Positions 29,102 to 38,889 of a stretch of 64,000 nt of DNA are shown piece by piece; position 1 is the first letter of the stretch, and the number at the start of each line of letters is the position of its first letter. The notes beneath the pieces were generated by a model, which was given only the letters and a program-made list of their open reading frames with translations, made no database searches and was not told the origin of the DNA. The DNA comes from Sporocytophaga sp. (GTDB lineage Bacteria; Bacteroidota; Bacteroidia; Cytophagales; Cytophagaceae). The stretch is taken from the NCBI GenBank assembly GCA_024707265.1, contig JANQAB010000004.1, positions 496,001 to 560,000 on the forward strand, in the 5' to 3' direction. A program made the translations under genes and the position numbers.

Positions 29102-32100
29102 ATGAAAAAACGAATATTCATGTTAATGTCCGGATTGCTCATAATAGCATCGGCATATGCTCAGTCGACTTTGATTAGTATCATACCAAAGACTAGTATT
29201 AATTTTACAAAGGTGGATAATAAGCTATATTTCACCTCACATGATTCTTTATTTGTGGTAGACGGAAACGTTGGGAACATAAATTTTGTAAAATCAGGTT
29301 TGAATAATCCTGACAAACTTTATGCTTCTAATGGGCTTCTTTATTTTGTTGTTTCAGGGAATCAGCTTTGGAAAAGTAATGGCACAAGTGGGGGAACTTT
29401 TCTTCTTAAAAATTTTTCAATCGGCAATATTAATTATGTTCATACTTTAGGCTCTAACCTATATTTTACTGCAACTGAAACTGCGACAGGTAAAGAGTTG
29501 TATCGGACTAATGGAACTGTGGCAGGCACAATTCTTTTAAAGGATATCTCTCCCGGATCAGGTGATGGAGTTGGTAACTCAAATTATTTAAGTGTTGGAA
29601 GTTACTTGTACTTTCCTGGTGCGAATCCAACTACGGGTACAGAACTATGGCGAACAGACGGTACAGCTTCAGGTACCATACTTCTGAAAGATGTCAATCC
29701 TGGCTCAGCCAGTGGATTTGTAAAAGGATCTTGGCCATCTTCAGGGACTGTTTATTTCTCTGCCAACGATGGCACTCATGGAATAGAACTTTGGAAAACC
29801 AATGGAACTTCATCAGGAACTTTATTGGTAAAGGATGTTAATCCTGGAGCAGGCAATGGTTTTTTTTCAGATACCATTATAGCTAGGGGGGGGAATATTT
29901 ATTTTTTTGCTAATGAAACTACCCATTCTTTTCAGCTATGGAAATCGAATAGTACAAGTAGCGGTACGGTGTTGGTAAAAGAGTTTGATATGGTAAATGA
30001 ATATTCCTGGGGGAAAAACTTCTTATATGCTGATAATAGTTTGATCTATTTCTATACTTATGATAATCAGGTTGCAGATGTTGTATTGTGGAAAAGTGAT
30101 GGAACCTCAGCTGGTACTGTTGATTACTATACAATAAACAGTGAGTTTTATGAGATTCTGCATCATACTGTTTTAAACTCAAAGTATTTTGCTGTGCTTG
30201 CTCCCTCTAGTGACAGAGTTGCTTTATTAGTTACAGATGGCACTGACGGTGGCACTTTTACTGAAGATGTACTCTATACTGGTGAAACTTATGTTTTTCA
30301 CTTTACTGTCGTTAATAATAATGTAATATTTGGAGCCACAGGGCAAAATGATCATTTTTTGGGTTATCTTAAAAGTGATGGGACTCCTGCAGGTACTTAT
30401 GTGTTTTATAGTGATGGTTTTAACAGGCCTTCGGAGTTAGCAGTAGTAGGAAATTATATATTCTTTAATCAGGACCTAACATCTGATCCTTATGGTTTAA
30501 AAAGTCCCGTTGATTTTAAGCAGTTGTTTATTTCAGATCTTACCAATACAAATTCTCTCAGAAGCCTCTATGGCATCTCTATGGAGGGGAGCGCCAATCT
30601 TATTAACCTCAGTAACGTTCTTTATTACACTACTTATAATGAGAATGGTTTCTTTCAGCCATCAGCTGATCAGACAATAAAAAAAACTTTGGAAATTTAA
30701 CCCTGCAAATACTAGCTGCTTTTCTGAGGGTGGGATACTTAGACAAGTCTGGAACAACATCGCGGGAAATAATATATCTGCTATACCACTGGATTCTGTT
30801 GTACCTTCTGCCACTGCAACCATCAGTATTTTAGAAGGCCCCTCGAATGTGGCTGATTCTTATGGTGCCCGTTATCGAGGGTATCTTTGTGTACCTGTAA
30901 CCGGAGCTTATACATTCTGGATTGCCAGCAACGATAAAAGCGAGCTCTGGTTAAGTACAGATGCATTGCCTGAGAATAAAGTTAAGATCGCTTATGTTGA
31001 TAATTTTACCAATTCAAGAGAATGGAATAAGTATTCTTCTCAGCAGTCAGCATCAATAAATCTTGTAGCTGGAAGAAAATATTATATTGAAGCTTTACAT
31101 AAAGAAAATTCAGGAAATGACAACCTGGCTGTTGGGTGGAGATTACCTAATGGTACGCTTGAAAGGCCTATACCCGGTTCGAGGTTGTCGCCCTATCAGA
31201 ATTTAAGGCCAGGAATCAGTTTTTTTCGTCCACTTAATAACCAGACCTTTATAGCTCCGGAATCTATCACTTTGAGGGTAAATGCAAAAGATTGGGATGG
31301 CAATGTATTGAAAGTGGAGGCTTATGTTGATAATGTCAAGCTGGGGGAGGCCACAAATGTCTCTTTCCCTGATGGAGATTATTCCTTTTTTTGGAATACT
31401 GTATCCTTTGGTTCACACATTCTTACTGCTAAAGCTTATGATAATGAAGGGGGTGTTTCTACTACATCTATCAGAGTGAATATACAGAGTGATGTGACCA
31501 ATAATTCCTTTACTCTGTTAAATGCCGATACTGATCAGGATATCAAGTTTATGGCCGAAGGCGAGACAGTTTATTTGACTAATTATAATATTAATATCCG
31601 TTACAACGCTAGTCATTCCCCGGGAAGTGTCAAATTCCTATTAAACGGAACGCCATACAGTTCAGAAAATGTAGCGCCTTATTCTCTTGCAGGAGATCAA
31701 AATGGAAACTATAACCCATGGACAAGTGTATCGGAAGGAAGTTACCTGTTGGAGGCCAGGGAATATTCTAATTCCGGTGGAACAGGTACATTATTAAAAT
31801 CCAGTATTATCCATTTCGATGTAGTAAGGCCAGATGGAAATTTACCTCCTGTTGTTAATGGAGGGCCAAACCTGACAATTCAGCTACCTCAAAATTCAGT
31901 TAATCTGAATGGATCGGCTTATGATCCGGATGGTTCTGTGATCACAGCATACTGGAATCTTGTTTCAGCACCTGCTGATATACCCATTGTTATAAATAAC
32001 AATGGTGTTCTAGGGACTGCCAGTTATTTAACTGTTCCCGGCACATACGTATTCCGGCTTATTGCCCTTGATAATTCAAATACATTTGCTTCGGATGAAG

Positions 32101-32762
32101 TTAATGTCACTGTCACTTCACCAACATCATTTGTAGTATCTCATTTTAGTTTGGTAAATGCTGAAACAGATGAAACGATATACTCTATTTACCCTGGACA
32201 AAATGTAAATATCCCTACTTACCTTAACTATAAGTTAAATATTGTAGCGCATACATACCCTTCCGAGGCAGGGTGTGTCTATTTAAATCTTGATGGTTAT
32301 ACACGAACAGAGAATGTTGCCCCATATAGTTTATTTGGTGACAACAATGGTGATTATAACTCTGCTCCGATATCTGCAGGTTTACATACCATAATCGCTA
32401 CGCCATATTCAGGACCAAACAGAACAGGAATTCAGGGACCTCCATTGTCCGTACCTTTTAACATGATAAACCCTTCTGTAAGGATTTCTGCCGAAGAAGA
32501 AAAAAATGCAACAGTTGTCTGTTATCCAAATCCTTCGGGAGGAAATGTAAACATTCAGGTAATTAGTGATATGGATGGTTATGGAAAGGTAGAAATTTAT
32601 GATGTTATGGGTAGATTAATGTCAACTCTGTTCGATGGAAACCTTGAACAAGGTGAGCAATTGGATATGAATTGGAATGGATCAGATGAAAGTAAAGGAT
32701 TGTATTTTCTGAATACTACTATCAATAATAAGAATGAAATTCAAAAAATAATTCTTAAGTAA
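29102..32762 (+). CDS. Large T9SS cargo protein: ELWxxDGT repeats, PA14, two repeat modules, sorting domain; one apparent frameshift
   Basis: With one A removed from A8 at 30,679-30,686 this is a 1,219-residue exported protein. A signal peptide (MLMSGLLIIASAYAQS) precedes a propeller-like region with recurring ELW(R/K)(T/S)xGTxxGTxLLKD units. Then comes a PA14-type domain (GILRQVWNNIAG to AVGWRLPNG), an Ig-like domain with ISFFRPLNNQTF, and one copy of the roughly 105-residue module shared with other genes here (about 31,504-31,823). A PKD-like domain (NGSAYDPDGSV), a second module (about 32,143-32,470) and a type A C-terminal sorting domain (VCYPNPSGGNVNIQV, ending QKIILK) follow. PA14 domains typically bind carbohydrate. 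The protein is expected at the cell surface or released through T9SS; substrate unknown. Confidence 0.82.
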
Positions 32763-32985
32763 ATATTGATGTTTCGTTTTAGTTTTTAATGAATATAACT
32801 TGTGTTTAATGCACATTGTTAAGTAGGTACAATATCGCCTGGAAGAACAGCTAATGAACTTCCAGGTGAAAGTACCATATTTTACTTATCCTTTATAAAG
32901 AAAAATCAAGAGACTGTTTAATGATGCTAAAAGTATAATATGTTAATGATTTTCTCTCATTTATTTAACTTAAAACAAAACGGAT

Positions 32986-33318
32986 ATGAAGAAAAAATTA
33001 CAGTTTAAAATTCTCATGGTGTTATTATAGTTCTTGTATGCATTCAATGTATACTCGTCTGTTGCCGTTGATCCAGTGCCTTATGTTACAGGTTTTATTC
33101 TGGTCGATCCTGTTTCTGATCGGGATATTCTCCGTGTAGAAGGAGTAAATGCCAATTGCATGTGGATTAGGTAGAGGACGACTTTTAACAGATTGGAGAG
33201 TGAAGTACCGTTTGCTTTGGCCGGTGATAACAATTGAGATTACGGGGCATGGAATGCTTCAGAAGGATATTATTCTTTAACAGCAAGTGATATTAATTCT
33301 CAACCAAGTCAGCTATGA
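32986..33318 (+). pseudogene. Decayed paralogue carrying the shared extracellular module
   Basis: From ATG 32,986 the frame reads a Lys-rich signal-peptide start (MKKKLQFKILMVLL), then TAG, then FLYAFNVYSS and a recognisable copy of the shared module (GFILVDPVSDRDI; later EVPFALAGDNN, DYGAWNASEGYYSLTA). In-frame stops occur in the signal peptide, after MWIR, and at the position of the conserved Gly in GDNNGDY (GGA to TGA). The frame ends at TGA 33,316. Because the module is preserved around three stops with no frame change, this is a young pseudogene of the 33,548 or 29,102 family. The stretches 32,763-32,985 and 33,319-33,547 hold nothing else I recognise. Confidence 0.75.
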
Positions 33319-33547
33319 AAGATTTTATTTATTTTACTTTATGGGGTTAATATTTTCTTGATATAGAATGTCCATGCTTTTCCTTTCCCTGTTAGTAAAA
33401 GGAGAGATGATAATACAACAACCCATGAATTACTTTCCGGCAGTGTTACTGATGAAGTAAATTTAGTATTATCCAATATCAAACTTTCTTTAATTAAGCG
33501 ATGTAAGCTAGTCATTCAATTAAAAATTTAACTTAAAATTAATAGCT

Positions 33548-34915
33548 ATGAAAAAAATCTATTCCCTATCTCTTGCGGGGTTGATCTGTTTACTGTCATT
33601 AAATCTCTGCCTCATGGCAGGGACAGTTACTTCCTTTACCCTGATTAATTCAGACACAGATACTCCAATTAAAGTTCTGGTAAACGGAGATGTCATTTAT
33701 CTAGATGAACATATAAATATCCGGGCCAATGTATCAGGAACTGTATTAAGTGTTAAGTTCTTTCAAAACGAGGCTCCTTACAGTCTTGAAAACGGAGTAC
33801 CCTTTGCTCTTGCGGGAGACGACAACGGGGATTATCGTGAATGGATAAAGTCAGAAGGTAATTATACCATAAGGGCTGTACCATATGCCCTTAAGGATGC
33901 AATGGGAACAACAGGTACGTCTCTTAGTATTAGTTTTACAGTGGCAGTAAGACCGGGAGGAAACTTCTGGTCTTTGACAGGAAATGCAGGTACCAATACG
34001 TTTAATAATTTTATAGGTACAACTGATGTCCGTCCTTTAGTCTTCCGAACGGGAAATTTAGAACGTATGAGACTAACTCAGGATGGATTACTAGGACTTG
34101 GAACTTCCAGTCCAGGATCAAGAATACAGATTGAAGATGGATCTAGAGGAACTTTGAGACTGATGACTGCAGGAGCCACACTAGGTCATGATATTGGTTT
34201 TGATGGTGGTAATGATGGTTTTTTCTGGTTTTCTCACCTTGGAGCAGAGAGTGGCGATACACGGTTCTTTTGGGATAATAATGGCAATGAACGAAACCTC
34301 TTGGTGCTTAAGAATACCGGGCTGATAGGTATTGGTACGCCTGACCCAACACAAACTCTGGATGTAAATGGTGGAACAAGGGTAAGAGTTTTACCTTCCG
34401 GAAGTTTAACAGACAGTGTGGTTGTTGCAGACAATAATGGAAACCTGAAAAGGATCTCAGTTAGAAGGCTGATATCTTCTAGCTCAGCAGTCCATTCATC
34501 TGTTTCATCAGATCCAACGTTTGCTGCATTGACACAAACCCTTAGCAAGCAGCAAGAGAAGATTAACCAGCAACAACTGGCAATAGAGGCATTAAAGACA
34601 GAATTGGAAAGCTTCCGTCATCGTACTTCCGCCAATACTCTTTCCGGAGGACAAGGTGTAAGACTCTCCCAATGCGTTCCCAATCCCTTTTCCGGTAAGA
34701 CCGTCATTGAGTACTTTCTCCCTTCTGATGTGAGAAAGGCAAGCATTCATGTCTATAATATGAACGGGCTAGAGCTGAAGAAATATGAACTGACCATGCG
34801 TGGGCAGGGTAGTTTGGAAATAAGCTCTCAGGAGCTTCATCCGGGTTTGTATCTTTATACCCTGATTGTTGATGGTCAGGAAGCAGATACAAAACGTATG
34901 GTACTAACAGAGTAG
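33548..34915 (+). CDS. T9SS cargo protein with shared module and tail-fibre-like region
   Basis: A 455-residue intact protein. The signal peptide (LAGLICLLSLNLCLMAG) is followed by one copy of the shared module (FTLINSDTDTPIKVLVNG to FTVAV, with VPFALAGDDNGDY). A region of phage tail-fibre-like repeats comes next (GNAGTNTFNNFIGTTD, LGLGTSSPGSRIQI, IGIGTPDPTQTLDVNGG). A short coiled coil (QTLSKQQEKINQQQLAIEAL) precedes a C-terminal type A sorting domain (CVPNPFSGKTVIEYFLP, ending KRMVLTE). Such proteins are common abundant surface or adhesin-like products in Cytophagales; the precise role is unknown. It is bordered upstream by its decayed paralogue and downstream by a strong terminator hairpin. 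Confidence 0.82.
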   Translation: MKKIYSLSLAGLICLLSLNLCLMAGTVTSFTLINSDTDTPIKVLVNGDVIYLDEHINIRANVSGTVLSVKFFQNEAPYSLENGVPFALAGDDNGDYREWIKSEGNYTIRAVPYALKDAMGTTGTSLSISFTVAVRPGGNFWSLTGNAGTNTFNNFIGTTDVRPLVFRTGNLERMRLTQDGLLGLGTSSPGSRIQIEDGSRGTLRLMTAGATLGHDIGFDGGNDGFFWFSHLGAESGDTRFFWDNNGNERNLLVLKNTGLIGIGTPDPTQTLDVNGGTRVRVLPSGSLTDSVVVADNNGNLKRISVRRLISSSSAVHSSVSSDPTFAALTQTLSKQQEKINQQQLAIEALKTELESFRHRTSANTLSGGQGVRLSQCVPNPFSGKTVIEYFLPSDVRKASIHVYNMNGLELKKYELTMRGQGSLEISSQELHPGLYLYTLIVDGQEADTKRMVLTE

Positions 34916-35034
34916 GGTTGTTCTGATTAGTGGGAAATTGGAAGATATTTTGTAGTGAAATGAGGCTTTCTTCTATGTTGAAAAATATGCTACAACCTAA
35001 TTTCATTTAAATTTTAGTCAATAATATTTCTACT

Positions 35035-35094
35035 ATCAGTGTTTAAATGTGGAAAAAGCGGGCTGCTTGACCACATTTAAACACTGATTTTTTC
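35035..35094 (+). terminator. Strong intrinsic terminator
   Basis: Perfect 18-bp arms at 35,035-35,052 and 35,071-35,088, an 18-nt loop, and a T-rich tail. It lies about 120 nt after the stop of the 33,548-34,915 gene. This is the strongest hairpin in the window. Confidence 0.75.
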
Positions 35095-35385
35095 TTCTAT
35101 AAAATCAAATTTCAGTTTGGGCCACAATATCTTTTATTATACTTTATTGAAGCAGGGTGCAAACTCAAAAGAGAATCATTAACTCCGACGATAATGCTAT
35201 AAACTATATCTTGCGCTTATCTGCGTACTAATGATTTATTGAATCTATTTCAATTTATACTCCTTATTGGTGTTGATTTTGTTTAATCGTAGGAATCTTA
35301 ACCTATTACTAGTTGCCTGGTAACCCATATTTTCCCTTTGCTAGCGTTTTATTCTAGGTAAAAGTTGTTATAATAAATAATAATA

Positions 35386-35541
35386 CTAATCCCTTTCAAC
35401 AGCTAGGGCTATCTTATCAGAAGATAATTCTTTAGCATCTTCGATGTTAACCTTCTTTACACTGTAGAATTCTATAGTTGCATTGGTTCTTCTGGTAATT
35501 CCAGAAGCCACTATCAAACGAACTTTCTGTAATATCTAAAA
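35386..35541 (-). pseudogene. Orphan coding-like remnant
   Basis: On the minus strand a frame without its own start reads QKVRLIVASGITRRTNATIE, continues through EFYSVKKVNIEDAKEL, and ends with AVERD and TAG at 35,386-35,388. A TAG closes it just upstream. The amino-acid pattern looks like real protein, perhaps the C-terminal tail of a lost gene, but I recognise no family. The rest of 35,095-35,588 shows no gene. Confidence 0.3.
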
Positions 35542-35588
35542 CAGGTTGATAATTTTATCTTACTTAAAAGCTGTCAATCCTCCAATAA

Positions 35589-35617
35589 AAATAAAGGCTG
35601 TCTGCCAGCCTTTATTT
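35589..35617 (-). terminator. Intrinsic terminator of the ELWxxDGT pseudogene
   Basis: Arms 35,589-35,600 and 35,606-35,617 (AAATAAAGGCTG and CAGCCTTTATTT) with a 5-nt loop, starting 2 nt after the minus-strand stop codon. The A-rich left flank becomes a U tract on the minus transcript. Confidence 0.7.
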
Positions 35618-35618
35618 A

Positions 35619-37240
35619 TTATTTATTTGTCTTTGTGATTTTCATTATTTTAAATTCGTTCCCAGAGTTATATTTACATATATACATTCCTTCCTGATAC
35701 TTACTGGCGTCCCAGATAAATTCAATTTCCTGACCAAAAGAAGTTTTGCCTTGAAATAAATTTTCTACAAATATTCCTTCAATAGTATATATGTCTGCTT
35801 TAGCAATAGCATCATTTTTACTTTGAACAGTGAAATTAAAAGTTCCAACTGAAGGGTTAGGATAAACTTCTAGTTTATTATCCGAGACTAAATCGGAATT
35901 GCCAACTCTGCTCAATGCAATCAAAGGGTTATAATAATACAATTTAAGGGCCTTTTCTTCGGGAGGAGCTTCATTGTGGAGATTTTGTGTAGTAAAGAAT
36001 AACTTTCTATTAGCCTCAGTTAAGTTATCCGCTCCAGCATAGGAACCTCCATATAGGTCCTGTAATGTCTCAGTATTGTCATATTCGAGTCCGCTCTGAT
36101 AAAGTTGAAAGTAGCCATTTGGAGTATCCGGATTGCCATGAGAACCATCGGAATTGTCTGCAAAGAAAAGAAGATCACCTACACGTTCAAATGGTCTCGT
36201 TGGTTCAGAATTAAGACTATGAAAAGGAACTGTGCCATCATATGTAGCATCTGTTCTGCCAATAACTCCCGGATCGCCTTGTACAGAAGTTTTAAAGACG
36301 AGAAAATTATCAATAAGCAGAAAACGACTTATATATCCATCCTGAAGAAGAGACCTGAAAAGCACGGTACCAGCTGGCGTTCCATTAGAGGAATACAAAA
36401 TAACATCTGCATGACCACAATCCGGGATAAGCTCAAAGACCAATTTGTTCTGATAGCTGATAAGATTAGATATATTAAGGTGACAGTCATCCTCTCTGGA
36501 ATCCTGAAATACAAGAGACGTTGTAGGGGTTGATCCATTTGTTTTCCATAACTCTGCAATTTGAAGGTGTTTTATAATTCCTGGTAAAGAACAGTTGAGT
36601 ATTTACGACTGTAAGCTGGTTGAAATCATTAAATAAAACATCAACGGCTAGATTTGTAATGCTGGTTGCGTTGCTTTTCCATATATTAAGTGCCCGAAGG
36701 AGATGTTCCTTTAAAGAACAGCCAATCATTGAAGATGACAATCTCATTTCCTAATCCGCTGGAAGGTCCAGGATAGATGTCCTTTATGAGTGTTTTGCTT
36801 CCTCCTGAACTTATACACCAGAGTTCATATCCATGAATTCCATCATTTATCCCCAGGATTAACGCATTATTAAAATTTAGCAAAGGATTAATCTCTGGAT
36901 AAGATGCAATTTTAAGGGTGTTGTTAGCATAACCGTTACTTTTCCATAATGCTATTTTACCGCTAGCTTCAGTAGTCAAAAAATAAAAGAAGGATCCTAC
37001 TGTTATCTCTGTAAGTCTTTTAATAGGTTCCCCAATTTCTTTTACAAAAAAAGTCCCGGAAGGAGACCCATTCGATTTCCATAAGCTATCACCAACTGTA
37101 AAATAAAGCGTTCCGTTGGATGAAATGAAATTCTTTGTATTGTTTGGTAATACTTTAAGGAAAACAGGTTGGGCCTAGCCTGAAGTGAATGCCAATATGA
37201 TCAGGCAGAAGCTGTAAATAATGTAACTTTTGTTTTTCAT
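35619..37240 (-). pseudogene. Decayed T9SS cargo gene with ELWxxDGT-type repeats
   Basis: The coding remains start at ATG 37,240 with a signal peptide (YIIYSFCLIILAFTSG). TAG at 37,175-37,177 then interrupts it exactly where Trp would be expected before AQP. Downstream fragments in three frames keep the repeat pattern (DSLWKSNGSPSGTFFVK, KIALWKSNGYANN, GYELWCISSGGSK, LYSSNGTPAGT), with shifts near 36,690 and again near 36,575. The last 274 codons are intact and end in a type A sorting domain (VYPNPSVGTFNFTVQS). It is related to the N-terminal half of the 29,102 gene. With a nonsense codon plus at least two frame changes it is unlikely to give a full product. Its own terminator remains intact, pointing to recent inactivation. 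Confidence 0.72.
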
Positions 37241-37410
37241 AGTTGGATTGAGTTAGATCAGATCCTTTAACTACTCATAATTTATATTGTTTTGGTTGTA
37301 TGTTACTAAATGTATTATAATCAGCTGCTTATCTTAAGGAGGATTAGGGCTCCTTTAGCCTTTGCCAATGCTTATTTTCAGTAGATTTTAAAGAGATTTT
37401 ATAATTAATA

Positions 37411-38214
37411 CTATCTGTATCTTTGAGGAAATGACAATATAGGAACTGTAGTATCTAAACATAAGTTTTTAGTGATTCTCTTGCTGAATAATCTATCCCA
37501 TAAACTTCTTTCTTTACCCAATGTGACAACGAGATCTGGTTGACTATTACATGTGTAGTTTTCAATTGAGTCTAGAATATTTCCAGACAGTTCAGTTACA
37601 AATTTAATTTGAGGATATGAGGTGATCGTTCTTATTTGTTCTTTAAAATTTGACACCTTATTCTTAATTTGGCCTTGGTCATACTCTGATACAAAGTAGA
37701 ATATAATTTCACTTTCATGTATTCTTGAAAGTTTCAGGCATTGTTCAATAGCTTTAAGCTCCGACTCTTCCATCTCAGTTAAGCAAAGTATTTTGGATAT
37801 TCCTTTATTATGGCTTGTTAATGGAATTGCTAAAACCGGACAGTTTGCTGTAATAAGAATATCACTGATGTAACTGCCGAATACAGTGGAGTCTTTACCT
37901 GAATTACCTTTTGTGCCCATTACAATATAATCCACAGCATCTGTTTCAATTATGTCATTTATTTTATTAAGGATATTGTCCTCTTTAGCTAATATGGTTT
38001 TAACGGGAATATTTGGGCTTTGGCGTTTGACATAATCAGATTCCTTTTTGAGTTTTTCTGTTTCAGTTTCAAATGAATTAATTTCTGTTGAGTTTAATGA
38101 GTGAAACAGAATAATATCAAGTATATAGAAATCAGAAAACTTAAGTGCAAATTTCATAGCGTTTCTTGCTTGCTCTGAAAAGTCGGTGGCAATTAAAATC
38201 TTTAACTTATCCAT
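37411..38214 (-). CDS. Universal stress protein, tandem UspA domains
   Basis: A 267-residue cytoplasmic protein with two UspA-type alpha/beta domains. The first has the start LKILIATDFSEQARNAMKFA and the ATP-binding signature MGTKGNSGKDSTVFGS (G-x2-G-x9-GS). The second, from about residue 140, keeps the fold (ISKILCLTEMEESEL) but has a weaker loop (TLGKERSLWDRLFS), so only the first domain is expected to bind ATP. Tandem Usp proteins are widespread in Bacteroidota and respond to starvation or anaerobic stress. It stands alone between two intergenic regions. The frame is intact. Confidence 0.88.
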   Translation of the reverse strand: MDKLKILIATDFSEQARNAMKFALKFSDFYILDIILFHSLNSTEINSFETETEKLKKESDYVKRQSPNIPVKTILAKEDNILNKINDIIETDAVDYIVMGTKGNSGKDSTVFGSYISDILITANCPVLAIPLTSHNKGISKILCLTEMEESELKAIEQCLKLSRIHESEIIFYFVSEYDQGQIKNKVSNFKEQIRTITSYPQIKFVTELSGNILDSIENYTCNSQPDLVVTLGKERSLWDRLFSKRITKNLCLDTTVPILSFPQRYR

Positions 38215-38889
38215 ATAATCGATTGATATAATTTCTACAAAAGAAGTATTGATTATAAAATTACTGCTTGTAATAAATGTTTATATAATCTTTTAACTTT
38301 GTCCTTTCTTGTAATACCAGTGTGGTTTTTTAATTTGATAACGAGTTAAAATATATTATCGTTCTGTAATTGGGATGAGGCTGTAAAAGAAAGGTTTTAC
38401 ACTGGACTAGTCTTGTCCCGGTTTCTTTTTCCGGGGAGCTGAAATCAGATACAAATTCCCGTTTTCCAATCTGTTAGTGATAAATTTATTGATGTTATCA
38501 AATTACTTTGGACATTTTCCCCCGCTTTCCTTTCCGCTTCACCCTTCATTTTGTCCGTTTCACGGTAACTTCTTTTATCTACCCTTTCTAAACCAGCGTG
38601 AAATACTAAAAATCCCTTATAATTGACAAGATTGAATCGCTGGATGTGATCAGAAAAACCTTCCTGTTTTTTTCCCTGCTTTCCTTACCACTTCATCCTC
38701 CATTTTGTCCGTTTCGCCCTAATTCCCATTTCTCGGTTCTTCATCATGCCTTAGATTTGTACAAGAGGAAAGCTCAAAAGAGCTCTTTGTTTTACCAGCT
38801 AAAACTAGAGATACTAAAAGAAGCGATTCAATATTACAATAAGCCACGGACCATTATCACCACTAAAAATTTCATAAAAATCCACTAAG
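38215..38889. other. Long intergenic region upstream of the efflux operon
   Basis: About 675 nt with no convincing gene. An 80-codon frame at 38,646-38,888 reads as Pro/Phe-rich and lacks any family feature. The region contains an imperfect direct repeat (see 38,520-38,715) and a small GC-rich hairpin near 38,410 (CCCGGTTTC, TTTTCCGGG). It likely holds the promoter of the tolC-adaptor-RND operon. Confidence 0.45.
38520..38715. repeat. Imperfect direct repeat, two 42-nt copies
   Basis: Copies at 38,520-38,561 and 38,674-38,715 share the pattern GCTTTCCTT, CTTCA and CATTTTGTCCGTTTC, differing at about six to seven positions. They are pyrimidine-rich on the plus strand and lie upstream of the efflux operon, so a regulatory role or a past duplication are both possible. 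Confidence 0.55.

Noticed and set aside
29102-30700. Treating the ELWxxDGT region and the PA14 region as two genes
   Set aside because: Removing one A from an A8 run gives a continuous frame through a complete PA14 domain; the downstream piece has no signal peptide of its own.
38646-38888. 80-codon open frame upstream of tolC
   Set aside because: Pro/Phe-rich composition, overlaps a pyrimidine-rich direct repeat, no family features or signal; more likely regulatory DNA.
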